From Epiperipatus broadwayi (taxonomy: Eukaryota; Onychophora; Udeonychophora; Euonychophora; Peripatidae): 64,000 nt of DNA. Within the stretch, counting starts at the first letter, position 1. Each line of letters starts with the position of its first letter. The translations under genes were made by a program, and so were the position numbers. This document shows, piece after piece, positions 24,773 to 36,150 of this stretch. The notes under the pieces were generated by a model. The model had not been told where the DNA came from. It saw nothing but the letters and a program-made list of their open reading frames with translations, and did no database searches. The stretch spans positions 992,001 to 1,056,000 of the forward strand of contig JAQFVV010000183.1 in NCBI GenBank assembly GCA_028023455.1, in the 5' to 3' direction.

Positions 24773-26286
24773 ATATTTTCAAGTGATAATACAGAAAAAC
24801 TGGCTAAAATTATCTGACTTTTATATAACTTTATACTGAATCCAAATATGGTTTTTAAAATTTATTTTATTAATAAAGTTTTGTGTGTCATAATCTGAAT
24901 ATGTTATCCCTATATCAAATTGACAGAATTAAAAGCTAAAAATTGTTATGTCAATTTTCAATTGAGTAATTTATTTAAAAAATCTCCATTTAATCAGTTG
25001 ACTAAAAATGTTGAGCTCAACCTTCCATTTTGGTTATTCAAAGATTATATGATCTTTTGAGCAGCTATTATATTATTGTTATTGTAATTATTTTAAAAAG
25101 TATATATATATTAAAAAGTAATTTAAAAAGTAACTTTGTTTAAATTTGTACTGGCTTTACCTGTGGAATGTCTTATTTATGATTCCACAAATACTCAGTC
25201 TTCTTGCTAATAATTTATTAGCTTCAATAATGCCTTTTTAATTCTGATGAACAGCTCACTATGTTTCTTCCTCATCTCACCTAGATTATCTGGAAAAATA
25301 TTCACATAATAGTTTAAAGAATAAATATTTATTATCATAATGCATTCTATCTACTGTTAGAATTTTAAAAGACCACTCTTTATTTCAAACCATTTTTAAC
25401 TGTGATTTTCCAAAAAGTTTGTGCAGACACTATTGAAACTGTCATGAATTATCTCAAATTTTTCATTCTACTCTTCTTTATAACTTTTAAACACTCTTTA
25501 AACTGAGTGCTCATAAAATACCTTATTTAATCTTAGTATAATGATTAGGGATTTTTTAAAATATGCAAATATAGTTTGAATTTATTCATTATTTTAATAA
25601 AGCTTTTAACAAATCTTAATTAGATATGCAACAAAAAAGGATGATAGGTTTTTTTTTTAAATCAGGAAGTATATTATTCATATATTTATGTAATCTAAAA
25701 TAAATTAGATATATTTCTTGTTAATGTGATGAGTTTGATTTTCTTTACTGACACAATCACTTTAAGTTGATTGTGATTAGTGTAACATAGATGTCATTAA
25801 ATGTAACTCTCAACAAAGCTGACACTTTTTTAATGCCAAATCTTTTTTAAAGGTAATCTTATACTATCATATGATACTTTCATGTTATCATATATAATAA
25901 ATATAAAACAACATTAATTTTCTTTATAAAAAAGTAAAACTTTCTAGTTGATATTTAAGAAGTTAATTAAGGAATGCCACTTGCACATTGTTATCACCAT
26001 TAAAAGTTCCTAGGGCTGAGATAACATCTTGCCAATACACAAATCCTTTTTTAAAAAAAAAAAAAAAATTCTTTTAATTCATCATATGATTTTAGAAAAA
26101 ATTCAATTCAATAATATTCTGGAATAAATTCCAACTTATTAAACTTGAACCCTTTATATAAATACAAATGTATTAAATTATTTCATTCAAAGTATAATAA
26201 CAAATTTATTCTGTTAGAAGAATAGATATTCTAGAAGACTGAATCAGAAAGTTTTTTTTCTGCGTAATATGCTGCAGTTTTGTTTA
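24773..26286. other. AT-rich spacer
   Basis: Only a homopolymer junction near 26048-26070 (T run into A run) and short (TA)n tracts were noted. Confidence 0.5.
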
Positions 26287-26402
26287 AAATAATAATAATT
26301 GATTGCTTGTTTGGTAAGGAGTTCATAAGAAATTCAAATACTGGAAATGCCAGAACCAGAATCATTGATATTAAGTTCCTCTAACATTGTACCGAACCAT
26401 GG
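26287..26402 (+). repeat. dispersed repeat R2, copy 2
   Basis: Shares AGTTCATAAGAA, CCAGAACC and ACCGAACCATGG with the 7.8-kb copy. Class unknown. Confidence 0.4.
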
Positions 26403-27278
26403 AAGTCTCCAGTTTTGTAGATTTCTGATTACTTAAAGCTTTTACATTTTACAAAGCTTGTTACTGGAAATATAGCTCTATGGCAAATTGATTTCTTTGA
26501 AGAAGATACATTTAGGTATTTCAGTATATATTTTTTGTATTTTGAAGTAATCCAATATGTACGCAAATAATATAAATATCAATCTATTACATGATTTGTA
26601 GATTTCCTCCAAATCATTGAAATAAAAATGATTTATGATAATTCTGTCTGGTAGATTTTGGGTAAATTTGTACATATGCAAAAATGCAAAAAGAATTTAT
26701 CTCACCTCAGTAGCTTATTTTACAATCAAAATAAAGTTTATAACATTTAGTTTTAAATAAGTTTTATCTAACTTTTCAGCAAATGAAAACATTTGTATTA
26801 TTCTCCCTAGTGGCAATTTTTGTAATTATTCGACAATTGATTTTAGTATTTAATCTTTATTCTGTATTAGAATTTAGTAAATTTGGCTTGATTTGTTAGA
26901 AATATAATATTACAAATGAAAAACATCTTGAAAAAGTCATATTTGAATTTTGAAAATATAGGAAAAATAATAAAGTAAAATGCATGTACTTTTTTCTGAT
27001 TGGATGATACAAATAAAAACCATTAAATAAAGAAAATTAATAAAATCTTAATTGATTAAACTTTCTTTTTAAAATATAAATAAGTCATCATATATCTATT
27101 AAAATCCAAAATTCCATTTATAAGTTTCAAAATATCATAAATATTATGGGCTGCCATGTTGAATAAACAATACCAATCTTTTTCTGTAGTTTTTTATTTT
27201 ATTGTTATGATTGAATTAGTTAACTAATATTTTTAAAAAATAAAACATGTTCAAATAAAATCAAAATGTAATCAGGTA
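26403..27278. other. AT-rich spacer
   Basis: A 67-codon minus frame (26478-26681) has no domain. No gene seen. Confidence 0.5.
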
Positions 27279-27378
27279 TATTGGTGGTCGAGAGGTCAGC
27301 GCGACTGCCCTGCACTTGCAGGCAGTTGCTCGGGTTGCGGGTTCGTGTCCCGGCTGATGCTATGACACTTAAAAAAAG
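27279..27378 (+). mobile_element. SINE-L, tRNA-derived, copy 2
   Basis: Best-kept plus-strand head of the family. The A-box region is TGGTGGTCGAGAGGTCAGCG. The B-box is GGGTTCGTGTCCC. The end is GCTATGACACTTAAAAAAAG. Pol III internal promoter elements are present. The acceptor arms do not pair, so it is not a tRNA gene. Confidence 0.8.
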
Positions 27379-28061
27379 TATTTACTATGTGAATATTATG
27401 TAAAAATAATTGTTAAAATTTAAATAAACTGCAGACAAATAAATTACAATTCTTATATTAGGAAAAAATCTCAAAATAATCTCGCAAATGATGTCAAATC
27501 TAGAGAGAAAAACCTACCAATCATCAATGTGTTTGGCAGGAATAAGTTATTATAAAATTCCTAATAAATGGAAAGTGCTGACCTCTTTAGTATTTTTTTA
27601 AATTAATAAATTGATATATTTTAGTTCAAGTTTTTGACATCCAAATGAATGTAAAATTGTTAAAATAGTGTTACAAATCATATAAGGAGAGGGGAAATAA
27701 CAAATCATTTTATTCTTTAACTTGCACAGTATATAACAAAATGAGCAAGTCACTACTCTAGTGGCATCTGGATGAATAATCACACTATTTCCAGATTTGA
27801 AGCCCAATATTTATTTGTAAAGGCAAAAGTCAGAAATTGGCCTTGAAATAGTAATTTAAATGTACTATCAAATGGAACTTACTGATATTTAAGCTTATTA
27901 GAAATGACACAGAAATGTAAAACTGTTTTTACTTTATGATGTAAAGATTGATGAATGTATGAAGATGATGTTATTGCCTGACAAAACATTGAGATGAATA
28001 CACAATACTTGAAAAAATAATAAAAAGTACATAAAAAACAAAATATATTAAGTATTAATAT
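27379..28061. other. AT-rich spacer
   Basis: A 69-codon minus frame (27598-27807) has no recognised domain. Confidence 0.45.
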
Positions 28062-28770
28062 TTCTGTAGTATAGTTTTCACTGCACCATTTTCACTACAG
28101 ATATTCATTGTGTGGATAATCTCTAGTCTAATGAGTGACTAATAAAAATTATTCATATACTTCAATTAAGTGGTTTGTGTTAAAGTTGTGAGGGCAGAAA
28201 ATTTGACTCATATCAATTAAACTGTAGTAATTTGTTATCTATATGTGCAGAACAATGATAAAAATATGTTAAAGATATTGTGGACTGGGCCAACTGATAT
28301 GAATGTTGATTCAGCATGAAATGTATATCTTGGTTATCATACATCTTTTTACATGTCTTTGGTCATGCTTATGGTTACACTCCTTCACAGTGGTAAAGGT
28401 AGAAAGAAACTAGTCCCTTTCTTGCATGAGAGTGGTGGCAGAAAATACACTAAAAAAATATTATTCATTAAATAAATAATCCCTAATTTAATGAATAAAA
28501 AATAAAAATTTTTTCACCCCTTCCCTTTTGTGGTTTTTGTTAAAGTTGGGGAAATTGTAAGTTTGAAATTTATCAATTAAACTGTATAATTTATATTTAT
28601 ATATTTTAAAAATAAAGATGTGTGTGAGATTTTTTGAAAAAACGAGTGTGGTGGTGGAGGTGAAGGGGTAATTTTTTTAAAAAAAAAAAAAAAAAGGGGG
28701 GGATGAAAATTACACTACAGAAATATTATCCATTAAGTGGATAAACTCTCTTAATGAATGAGTATTATGT
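28062..28770 (+). repeat. cluster of MITE-T pieces with a diverged duplication
   Basis: Three MITE-T pieces lie at about 28062-28150, 28384-28503 and 28690-28765 (ACTACAGA(T/A)AT, ATTAAGTGGATAA, TAATGAATGA phrases). A roughly 130-bp stretch at 28140-28275 recurs at 28490-28622: GTGGTTTGTGTTAAAGTTG versus GTGGTTTTTGTTAAAGTTG, then TATCAATTAAACTGTA in both. The segment was therefore duplicated in tandem. An FB-C fragment (GGGCCAACTGATATGAATG) sits at about 28287-28385. An A-then-G homopolymer block occurs at 28675-28703. Confidence 0.6.
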
Positions 28771-29638
28771 TTTAATATTATTGCACTCACAAATAAACCA
28801 GCTTAAAATTTTTTTTATGCAGTTTGGCTTATGACTAAACTTATCTAAATATGTTTCAGCCTATATAATATGCTGCTCTGGGGATATCAATAACAATTAT
28901 TATTATTATTATTATGATAAATATATTATGTTCATACTAAGTGATAAAATTATAGACACAGTATGACAAAAAATGAACTCTGACTTTAAAAAAGTACTTG
29001 ATCCTATATTTGAATTTAACGTCAAAAGTATACTTTGAAAATTCATCAATTCCTTTAAGTGAAAATGTGTTATTCTAATATTATCTTTGGTATTGTGGCA
29101 TTTGTTAATGTTTGAGTGTTTTTTTTTTTAAAAAAAAAAGGGGGGGGAGGGATTGCAAGAAGATACATTTTAGCTCACGTAATCGATCTTGTTTGAAAAC
29201 TCTACATATTTGTGCAATAAGACTGTATATATTATCTGAGTTTTAGTAATAAGTATTTTACTGTGAGTAGTTGAGTCAGTAGTTAGCAAAGTTGACTTCA
29301 AACATAAAGATAAATAACTCTTTTTCTGGGGTAAAGTTAAAATTTGAAGGACAATCTCATACATGCTTTCTTTATAATAGAAATAGTTAAGTAGTTTATT
29401 GGAAATTGTTAATATTAATATAATTTTTAAAAAAGGTGAAAAAAATGTATGGCATAATTTTAAATGTTTTTTTCTTAAACAAATATTGATACCAATGCCA
29501 TATCACTTATTCAACTTATTATAATATCAAAGGCAGTTTGCCTTTCTATATTACCACCTGGTAACCATTAATTACTCAAGTTTGCAATAGATGGCACTAA
29601 AATAAACAAATGAGTATCATTATCATGTTCTAATAAGA
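28771..29638. other. AT-rich spacer
   Basis: Contains an (ATT)n microsatellite near 28893-28912 and a T/A/G homopolymer block at 29119-29150. No gene seen. Confidence 0.5.
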
Positions 29639-29639
29639 T

Positions 29640-29909
29640 GGCACAGAAGAGAGATTTTCCAGGTAGTTTGGAGTAATACAAGAGTAAAGCTATTATTTAA
29701 AGGAAAGGGTAAGGATCATAGAAAGTTGAGCAATTATAGACCGTTAGCAGTAAAGTCAATGTTATATAATGTTTTTGCATATATGGTGGCTGGATAGGTT
29801 GCAAAATGGATGGAAGAAAATAATATAGTGGGAGAAATGCAGGGAGATTTTCAATCAGATAGGCATATAGGAGATAGTTTATTTGTAGTTACACAGCTTA
29901 CAGATATGA
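29640..29909 (+). pseudogene. LINE-B, RT N-terminal part
   Basis: One frame, with a stop at about 29796, reads VKLLFKGKGKDHRKLSNYRP, the RT finger region, followed by a SMLYNVF phrase. It continues to QLTDM at the point where the FB-B insert begins. The frame resumes exactly on the far side of the insert. No endonuclease domain is present upstream, so the copy is 5'-truncated. The clade was not determined. Confidence 0.8.
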
Positions 29910-30730
29910 CAGACTATAACTTGTATCAAATGTGCCTTAAAATTTATAATAGTCAAGCAATATCTTTATTTTGCCGATATAGAGACCTCTCAAACCACAA
30001 GATAGTGATTTTTATAAAGATAAGGCTAGCCGTCTTATCATTAATCTAACTTTCCACTTATATAGACCAGTCTGAAACATCTTGCTTTGGGAGCATGAAG
30101 CTGTTGTTCTCTCCATTAAGTTCACTATTTCCTCTACAAAATAACATCCGTGAAATCTTGCAATTTACAATGAATTAATATTATGACCTTTATACTGGAA
30201 ATATATAAACTATTGTAAAGTTATAATTATTTATTAAGCACATAGGAAGTATATGTAAATACTTTTAAGACAGGCTGTATCAAATGTGCTTTAAAATTTA
30301 TAATAGACAAGCAATATCTTTATTTTGCCGATAGAGGGACCTCTCAAACCACAACACAAGATAGTGACTTTTATATATTTTCAGTCTAAAGATTGTAATC
30401 TTAACTCATTGTAAATCACAAGGTTTGGTGAATGTTAATTTGTATAGGAAATAGTGGACTTAAACAGTGGAGATATAACAGCTTCATGCTGCCAAATCAA
30501 GATGCTTCATATTGGTCTTTGTAAGTGGAAAGTTAGATTAAAGATAAGATGGCCAGTCTTATCTTTATAAAAGTTGCTATCTTTGAGAGGTCCCTCTATC
30601 AGCAAAATAAAGATATTGCTTGACTATTATAAATTTTAAAGCACATTTGATACAGGTTATAGCTTATAGCTTGTCTTAAAAGTATTTACATATATTTCCT
30701 GTACACTTAATAAATAATTATAACTCTTAT
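29910..30730. mobile_element. FB-B compound foldback inserted in LINE-B
   Basis: An 821-bp insert flanked by the exact 8-bp direct repeat AGATATGA (29902-29909 and 30731-30738). The left part (29913-30200) is the reverse complement of the right part (about 30370-30665). Landmarks are TATCAAATGTGC and GACCTCTCAAA on the left, with GAGAGGTCCCTC and GCACATTTGATACAG on the right. A third terminal module of the left-arm type lies in the middle (30213-30360). There is no coding capacity. An 8-bp duplication is typical of hAT, P and Foldback-type transposition. The tips are not clean inverted repeats, so the superfamily is unresolved. Confidence 0.85.
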
Positions 30731-32400
30731 AGATATGAGTAGAAACACAGGTAGACAGTTATACATGGTTTATATAGATATAGACAAAGCATATAATAGA
30801 GTAAATAGAAATAGATTATAGGTAAGTTTAGCAAATTTGGGAATGGATGGAGCTTTAGTGGATATTATTAAAAAATTATATGAAAATAATTACTATGTGT
30901 ATCAATTAGGGAATATAGAATCAGTTAAAGTTAAAAATGGGGTGGAATTAAAGAAAGGATGCCCTATGTCACGTATTTTGTTTTTGTTATATTTGAGAGA
31001 AGACTAGGAAGAAGGGTAGAGAAACCATTAATAGGTGGCAAAAAGTGTATACATTATTGGGTCTTTTATTTGCAGATGATGTCTTCTTGTGCACCAAAAG
31101 AAGGGAAGATATGGAAGTTATGCTGAAGACATATACAATGGTGGATAAAGACATGGGGATTAAATTTAGTGAGGAAAAGTCAAAAGTAATGATGATTAAT
31201 ACTGAGGAAAGAGAAGATAAAGGATTTTTATTGGGGGATATAAAGTTAAGTGTGGTGAATAGGTATAACTAATTAGGAATCATCTTAAGTAATCAGAGAA
31301 ATTGTTTGGATGAATGGAAGAAAAAAGTGATAAATGAAGCAAAGAAAAGAAAGGGACTGATAAAGAAATTAACAGTGTTTTAATATAATAAAGCAATGTA
31401 GCAAAAATTGTATGGAAGGGAGTGGCAGTATCAGGGTTAAGTTACTATAATGATGTGTTATGTGTTGGATTACATAGAAAAAGTACAAAGAGAAGTAGAA
31501 AGACAAGCATTAGATGCAGATGTGTCATCAGTAAAGAAGGCAAATGTGATGGTTAAGTTTTTTTTATGAGAAATGCAAAAAGCAAAATGAAAATGTTTGG
31601 TAGTTTGCAATTTATGGATAGTAAGAGAATAGTCAAAATAGTATTTAATTGGATTACAAGTAAAGGATAGCAACAAGATGGGTGAGAAAGGTAATGTGGT
31701 ATGCAGAAGATTTGGGTAAAGACTTTATGTTAGTATACTTGTACAAAAGATGACATAATTGTGTTAGAAAAATTGTTGAGTAACATAGTGGCAAAAAATG
31801 GGATAGAAGAATAGATGCATTAATAAAAAATAGGGAGATGGAGAGATAGATAACTAGTATGCAGATTGAAAAAACAATTTAAATATATATAGAAGTAAAC
31901 AGAATGTTGGGTGTGAGCTCATGTATGATAATAGCAAGGAAAGTAATTTACTGTTTAAGGCTCGAACAGGAAGCCTAGTAACAAGGGAATATACACAAAT
32001 GGAGGAATGGGATGATTTAGTCTGCAAATTATGTAAGGAAGGCATTGGAAAAAATAGACATATGTTAATTGAAGGTAAATGCTTAAATAATTAAGGAAGT
32101 TGTGGGAGAATAAATATAAACCAAGTGATTATACAGAAAGTTGGTTTTTCGTTTTTATGCTGGGTTTGGAAGCAGAAGATAATGGGGATCTAGATATAAA
32201 GGTCATACAGTGGACAAACATGATGTTATGGAAATGGAATGGAACAGGATAGAGAAGAATTTGGAAAAACTTAGGATGGGAACAGAAATGAAAGGTAAGA
32301 TGGCTAACAGGTTTCTCTGGGCATAATGGCTGAGAGATTCCTGATTCCAATAAAAAAGAAGCCATAGTACATCGCATCGCGAATATATGTGCTTCTGCGA
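30731..32400 (+). pseudogene. LINE-B, RT core and C-terminus
   Basis: Continues the frame broken at 29909. Motif A reads VYIDIDKAYNRVN near 30780-30815, with both Asp of the DxxxxY context kept. Motif B is GVELKKGCPMS near 30945. Motif C, LFADDVFLCTK, lies near 31066-31098 in a 75-codon open block (31045-31272). About 1 kb downstream, CKLC (32022-32033) and HMLIEGKCL give a C-terminal CxxC...H zinc-like motif. There are several stops and frameshifts, so it is inactive. The 3' end is probably near the ATCGCATCGC phrase at about 32371-32382, where similarity to the 17.1-kb copy stops. CA/TG- and TA-rich sequence follows. Confidence 0.8.
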
Positions 32401-32847
32401 GTGTGTGCGTGTGAACATGTGGGAGAACGTGTAAATATATATAAATATTATATTGTAATACAATATTTCAAGATATTTATTAAGCTAAAAAAAGGTGTGA
32501 ATATTTTTTTTTTACAAATTCAACTTTTTAAGTATATATTTGTATAGAAATAAATACAAAAAGAACAAGAAAGAGTGGAAGTCAAATAAAAACTAAAACT
32601 AAAATGACTTTTTTTTTTTAAAAGCAGAGAATGAACCGTTAATCTTACTATTATCAAAAAAGTTTTAATGAAAATCGATACACGTCTTTGAGAAAGTTCG
32701 TATCTTAAGATGATTGTTTTTCTTTTTCAATTTTTTATGCCAAAAATGGAAGTAATTTTATTTATTGGTTTCGTATTTGAATGTTACTATACAATACAAA
32801 TCTAAATTAAAAGTCGATGCTTTATATATATAACATTTCTGGTTTGT
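32401..32847. other. AT-rich spacer
   Basis: Begins with a GTGTGTGCGTGTG stretch that may belong to the LINE-B tail. Otherwise nothing recognised. Confidence 0.45.
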
Positions 32848-32920
32848 GTGTTTTAGTGCAGTAAACAGTGTCAGATTCCGGAGAGTAAAGTCCCGGATCG
32901 ATTTCAATCCTGGCACTGTT
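32848..32920 (+). repeat. possible tRNA-like SINE head
   Basis: TTTTAGTGCAGTAAACAG (A-box-like) is followed about 50 nt later by GATCGATTTCAATCCTGGC (B-box-like). It is less AT-rich than its flanks. No paired acceptor stem and no second copy in the window. Confidence 0.35.
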
Positions 32921-33739
32921 CGCGCTCGAACTACTTATGAACTCCGATCAATAAAATAATTCTATTATTTTATTGTTATTTTGTAAAAATAACAATTTGA
33001 GTTTATATTTATTAATTAATAAAATAAAAATTGCATTTGCAGTAAATTATGTATACATACATAAAAATATTTCAATATTTGTTTACAAATGTAATATATA
33101 TAATACATCGAGATTAATATCCAAGACTAGTCTATTAAATAAATATATTCTCAATCCAATACACTAGATAAAACTTTTTTGAGAGAAAAGGTCGGATCAT
33201 CTCTTTTCTTTGCCTCGATTTATATTTATATTAACAATAGTAAATTGGAACAGAAGCTTGAAAATATAAATTATAATATATACGTTCAGCATCGAATTAA
33301 TATTTTTCTCGCCACAATCACGCACCTAGTGTGAGAAAATAAATTGACGTTGAATATGATTGTAAAAGCGTTATGTGATGTAGGGTCATATAATGCATTG
33401 TAATATGAATGTGTGCGCGTGTAAACTATAACTATGCAGTAAAACCTCTATAACAAATAATAAGTGCTCCATCAGTAACGTGGATTGTTACATTAAACTA
33501 CAATTGCGATAAAACAGGAAATAGATTCCAACAAGCATCACGTAGCTATCTCTGCTTAAAATAAAATGTACGCTTTTAGAAATAATGTTTTCAATCTATT
33601 CTAGAATCATCTTGTGTAAGTTTACATATGCAAGATGTCAATATTATACCTTTATTCCTTACCATCGTATTTCCAATCTCAAATTAGATTTTAAACTTCC
33701 TAGATCTATAATATAACTTACATTCAGCAACTATCTTTT
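32921..33739. other. AT-rich spacer
   Basis: A 64-codon frame (32973-33167) has only AT-bias residues. Nothing else assigned. Confidence 0.45.
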
Positions 33740-33875
33740 ACAGATTTGTTTTTTTTTTTTTCATATGTCATAGCATCGGCCGGGACGCGAACCCACAACC
33801 GTCTGCAACCAACTACTTGCTTGCATGGCGGCTGCGATACCTCTCGGCTAACAACGCAAGACAGATTTGTTTTTG
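33740..33875 (-). mobile_element. SINE-L copy 3 with target-site duplication
   Basis: On the minus strand the head reads TTAGCCGAGAGGTATCG (A-box) and GGTTCGCGTCCCGGCCGATG (B-box), ending GCTATGACATATG and poly-A. A direct repeat, ACAGATTTGTTTTT, flanks it at about 33740-33754 and 33861-33874. This is the signature of LINE-mediated retroposition. The tail joins the duplication, so its exact length is uncertain. Confidence 0.85.
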
Positions 33876-34532
33876 TTACCAAGAAAAATAAATACAAGTG
33901 ATATAAATCTGACACTACTCTCATAACTAAACATTTTAATGTCCTCAGCCTCATAATAATTTTAGGCATTTATTCTTTTGGCATATGATTATCCTAGTTG
34001 TGCAAAGTCAAAATATATCTTTATAGTTGTTGTTTTTTTATATGAAACTGTATTTTTATATGACATATTATTGACTTTATCAGGTAATGATATGTTAATA
34101 ATAATTACTTTAAAGCTTCTAGAAAACATTTCAGTACACAAAATCAAAGGCGAATATAGAGGGTTTTTTTTTTTGTGTGGATCACAATGCCGTTGATAAA
34201 TTTGATTACATTTTTAAATCATGTGATGAGGCTCTAAAATGATTTGTCTTTTTCCCCCAATATAATTTTTAGTTAATTTTTTAGATCAATGTTTTTAAAG
34301 TGATTATTACAAACTTACCTATTGTGAGATAAATGGTGATAAAGTTCCTTTATTCTGAAGATTAAATTTATACTTAAGGAATAAAATTATTTATGTATGA
34401 ACAATATTATAGAGACTACTGCTAATATAAAAACATGTCTTGATTTTTATCACTAATTTTGTACTAATTCATATAAATATTTGAAATACAGGCATTCTTT
34501 ACATACCTGGAGCCTAATTGTAAATTTAGGGG
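33876..34532. other. AT-rich spacer
   Basis: Frames of 72-81 codons around 33724-34196 overlap the SINE or its flank and carry no domain. Confidence 0.5.
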
Positions 34533-35075
34533 ATTTGAACTCAGACTTTCAAGTACCCGTCAACTATCCACACTATCTCATACCACTGATACACATGACT
34601 ACACACATGTAGAAAAGATAAATAATAACAAATATATGCATTTTGTGCTAAACCAGCACTCAACAGTTGGTTCAGATTATCATCTCCCACACATATATAT
34701 AATCAGTGTTCAGTTTATAGCAAATCTCCATATTTTAATGGACAGGCTTCAATCTACCCCAATCTGGGATTTGGGCTATTCATCATTAGATTTTCAGTGG
34801 TATGGATAGCTGAGGTGTTGGAGGTTGGAATAGATTGAAGCCTGTCCATTAAAGTATGAAGATTTGCTATCTTAGTATAAACTGAACATTGATCATATAT
34901 GTGTGTGGGAGATCATAATCTGGACCAACTGATGAGTGCTGGTTTAGACCAAAATGCATATATTGGTGATTAATTATTTTTTCTACATGGGTGTGGTCAT
35001 GAGTATCAGTGGTATGAGATAGTGTGGATTGTTGATGGGTAATTGAAAGTCTGAGTTCAAATCCCTTATAATAAT
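34533..35075. mobile_element. FB-C foldback, complete reference copy
   Basis: Two arms of about 230-270 bp in inverted orientation: left 34533-34765, right 34805-35072, with a short central loop around 34766-34804. Left-arm landmarks (GGGATTTGAACTCAGACTTT, CACATGTAGAAAAGATAAAT, GTTGGTTCAGATTAT) pair with right-arm counterparts (GTCTGAGTTCAAATCCC, CTACATGGGTGTGG, ATAATCTGGACCAACTGATG). Each arm tip carries a B-box-like GAGTTCAAATCCC facing outward, with a weak A-box-like TATCAGTGGTATGAG about 40 bp inward. The element looks like two tRNA-related arms in head-to-head inversion. Non-coding. Confidence 0.85.
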
Positions 35076-35393
35076 TCATGTAATGAAATAATCAAGTAAA
35101 CCAATGAGGTCAATATTTTGATTTGAGATAATCCATAAAAAATTACTTTTAAATGAAATAATTTATAAATCAAAGAAGATATTATTTAACCTTCTAAGTT
35201 ATGACTGTCGTATTGGTGCTTATTATAGGTTTTTACATAATTAAAAAATAACTATTTCTATTATTTTTAGAACAGTATTAATTTTCTAATCTTTAATATA
35301 TATAGATAATATTTTAAATGTTCTATAACTATATTTTTTTAGCAACATTCCACTTTAAATATAAAAAAAAGCTTGGATTTTGTACACATTTAT
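35076..35393. other. AT-rich spacer
   Basis: Nothing recognised. Confidence 0.5.
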
Positions 35394-35406
35394 AAGAATG
35401 TATACT

Positions 35407-35594
35407 AATATTCATTAAGGCTGTAGCCTCAAACACATGCGCATAAAATGCGATAGTAAGGACCTCTACAGGTCTTAAAACCACAAGCTTACTCTTTTCT
35501 TCCAATGAGTAAGCTTGTGGTTTTAAGACCTATAGAGGTCCCTACTATCGCATTTTATACGCATGTGCTTGAGACTACGGCCTTAATGAATATT
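35407..35594. mobile_element. near-perfect 188-bp palindrome
   Basis: Arms of about 87 bp (35407-35493 and 35507-35594) with only a few mismatches surround a 13-nt loop. Outer tips are AATATTCATTAAGG and CCTTAATGAATATT. The innermost stem is CCACAAGCTTACTC with GAGTAAGCTTGTGG. A 13-bp direct repeat, AAGAATGTATACT, lies immediately left (35394-35406) and again at 35636-35648, 41 nt beyond the right tip. High arm identity suggests recent origin or gene conversion between arms. The 63-codon frame over it is not a gene. Confidence 0.8.
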
Positions 35595-35682
35595 ATTTAC
35601 GTAATCAATGTGCGTTTAAATAAATTTATAATTACAAGAATGTATACTGCAATTTATGCTATATATATTGAAATTGAAATTA

Positions 35683-36150
35683 AACAAGGAGTGTGAAACT
35701 AAGTCGGCAAACATCTTTCATTGCAAATAAACATTTAAATGTCAAACACTAAGCTCCTTTCATATAGCTATATAATACTCGAAAACTTAAGATATACAAG
35801 TCGATATAAAAAGGTATAAGAAAAACAAATTTGTATTTAATAGCACTAAGCTATCTTTCAGTGGATTCTTTTTATATCTTTTCATATTAACTTGCATATC
35901 TCAAGTTTTCCAGCGTTAAATAAACGTTTAATTTTAAAATATACTTAGAAAGACTATGCGCTAGTCAATTTCATTTTCCAGATACAAATATAATAAATAT
36001 AAGCAATGCATAACACTATCTGATATCCATCTATGTATCATTGCAGTATATATTTAAGAAGAATTTCTTTTGAATGGGCTGAAAAATTCAAGATTTTTTT
36101 ATTTATTTAAACTAGCTTGAGTTTCAATATATATGACATCACTGCAGTAT
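35683..36150 (+). repeat. dispersed repeat R3, copy 1
   Basis: GAGTGTGAAACTAAGT at 35691 and CTTTTGAATGGGCTGAAAAA near 36067 recur as GAGTATGAAACTAAGT (55525) and TTTCAATGGGCTGAAAAA (55633). A GCAGTATA(T/C)ATTTAAGAA phrase occurs twice at this locus (about 36044 and 36142). The copy at 55.5 kb is shorter. Class unknown. Confidence 0.5.

Noticed and set aside
27279-27378. Functional tRNA gene
   Set aside because: A and B boxes are present, but acceptor arms do not pair and the sequence ends in the SINE tail shared with other copies.
32129-32463. Minus-strand frames of 82-86 codons
   Set aside because: Antisense to the 3' part of LINE-B, with no independent evidence.
33434-33470. CAGTAAAACCTCTATAACAA, resembling a pogo/Tigger-type terminal repeat
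   Set aside because: No opposite inverted end, no TA duplication and no second copy in the window could be shown.
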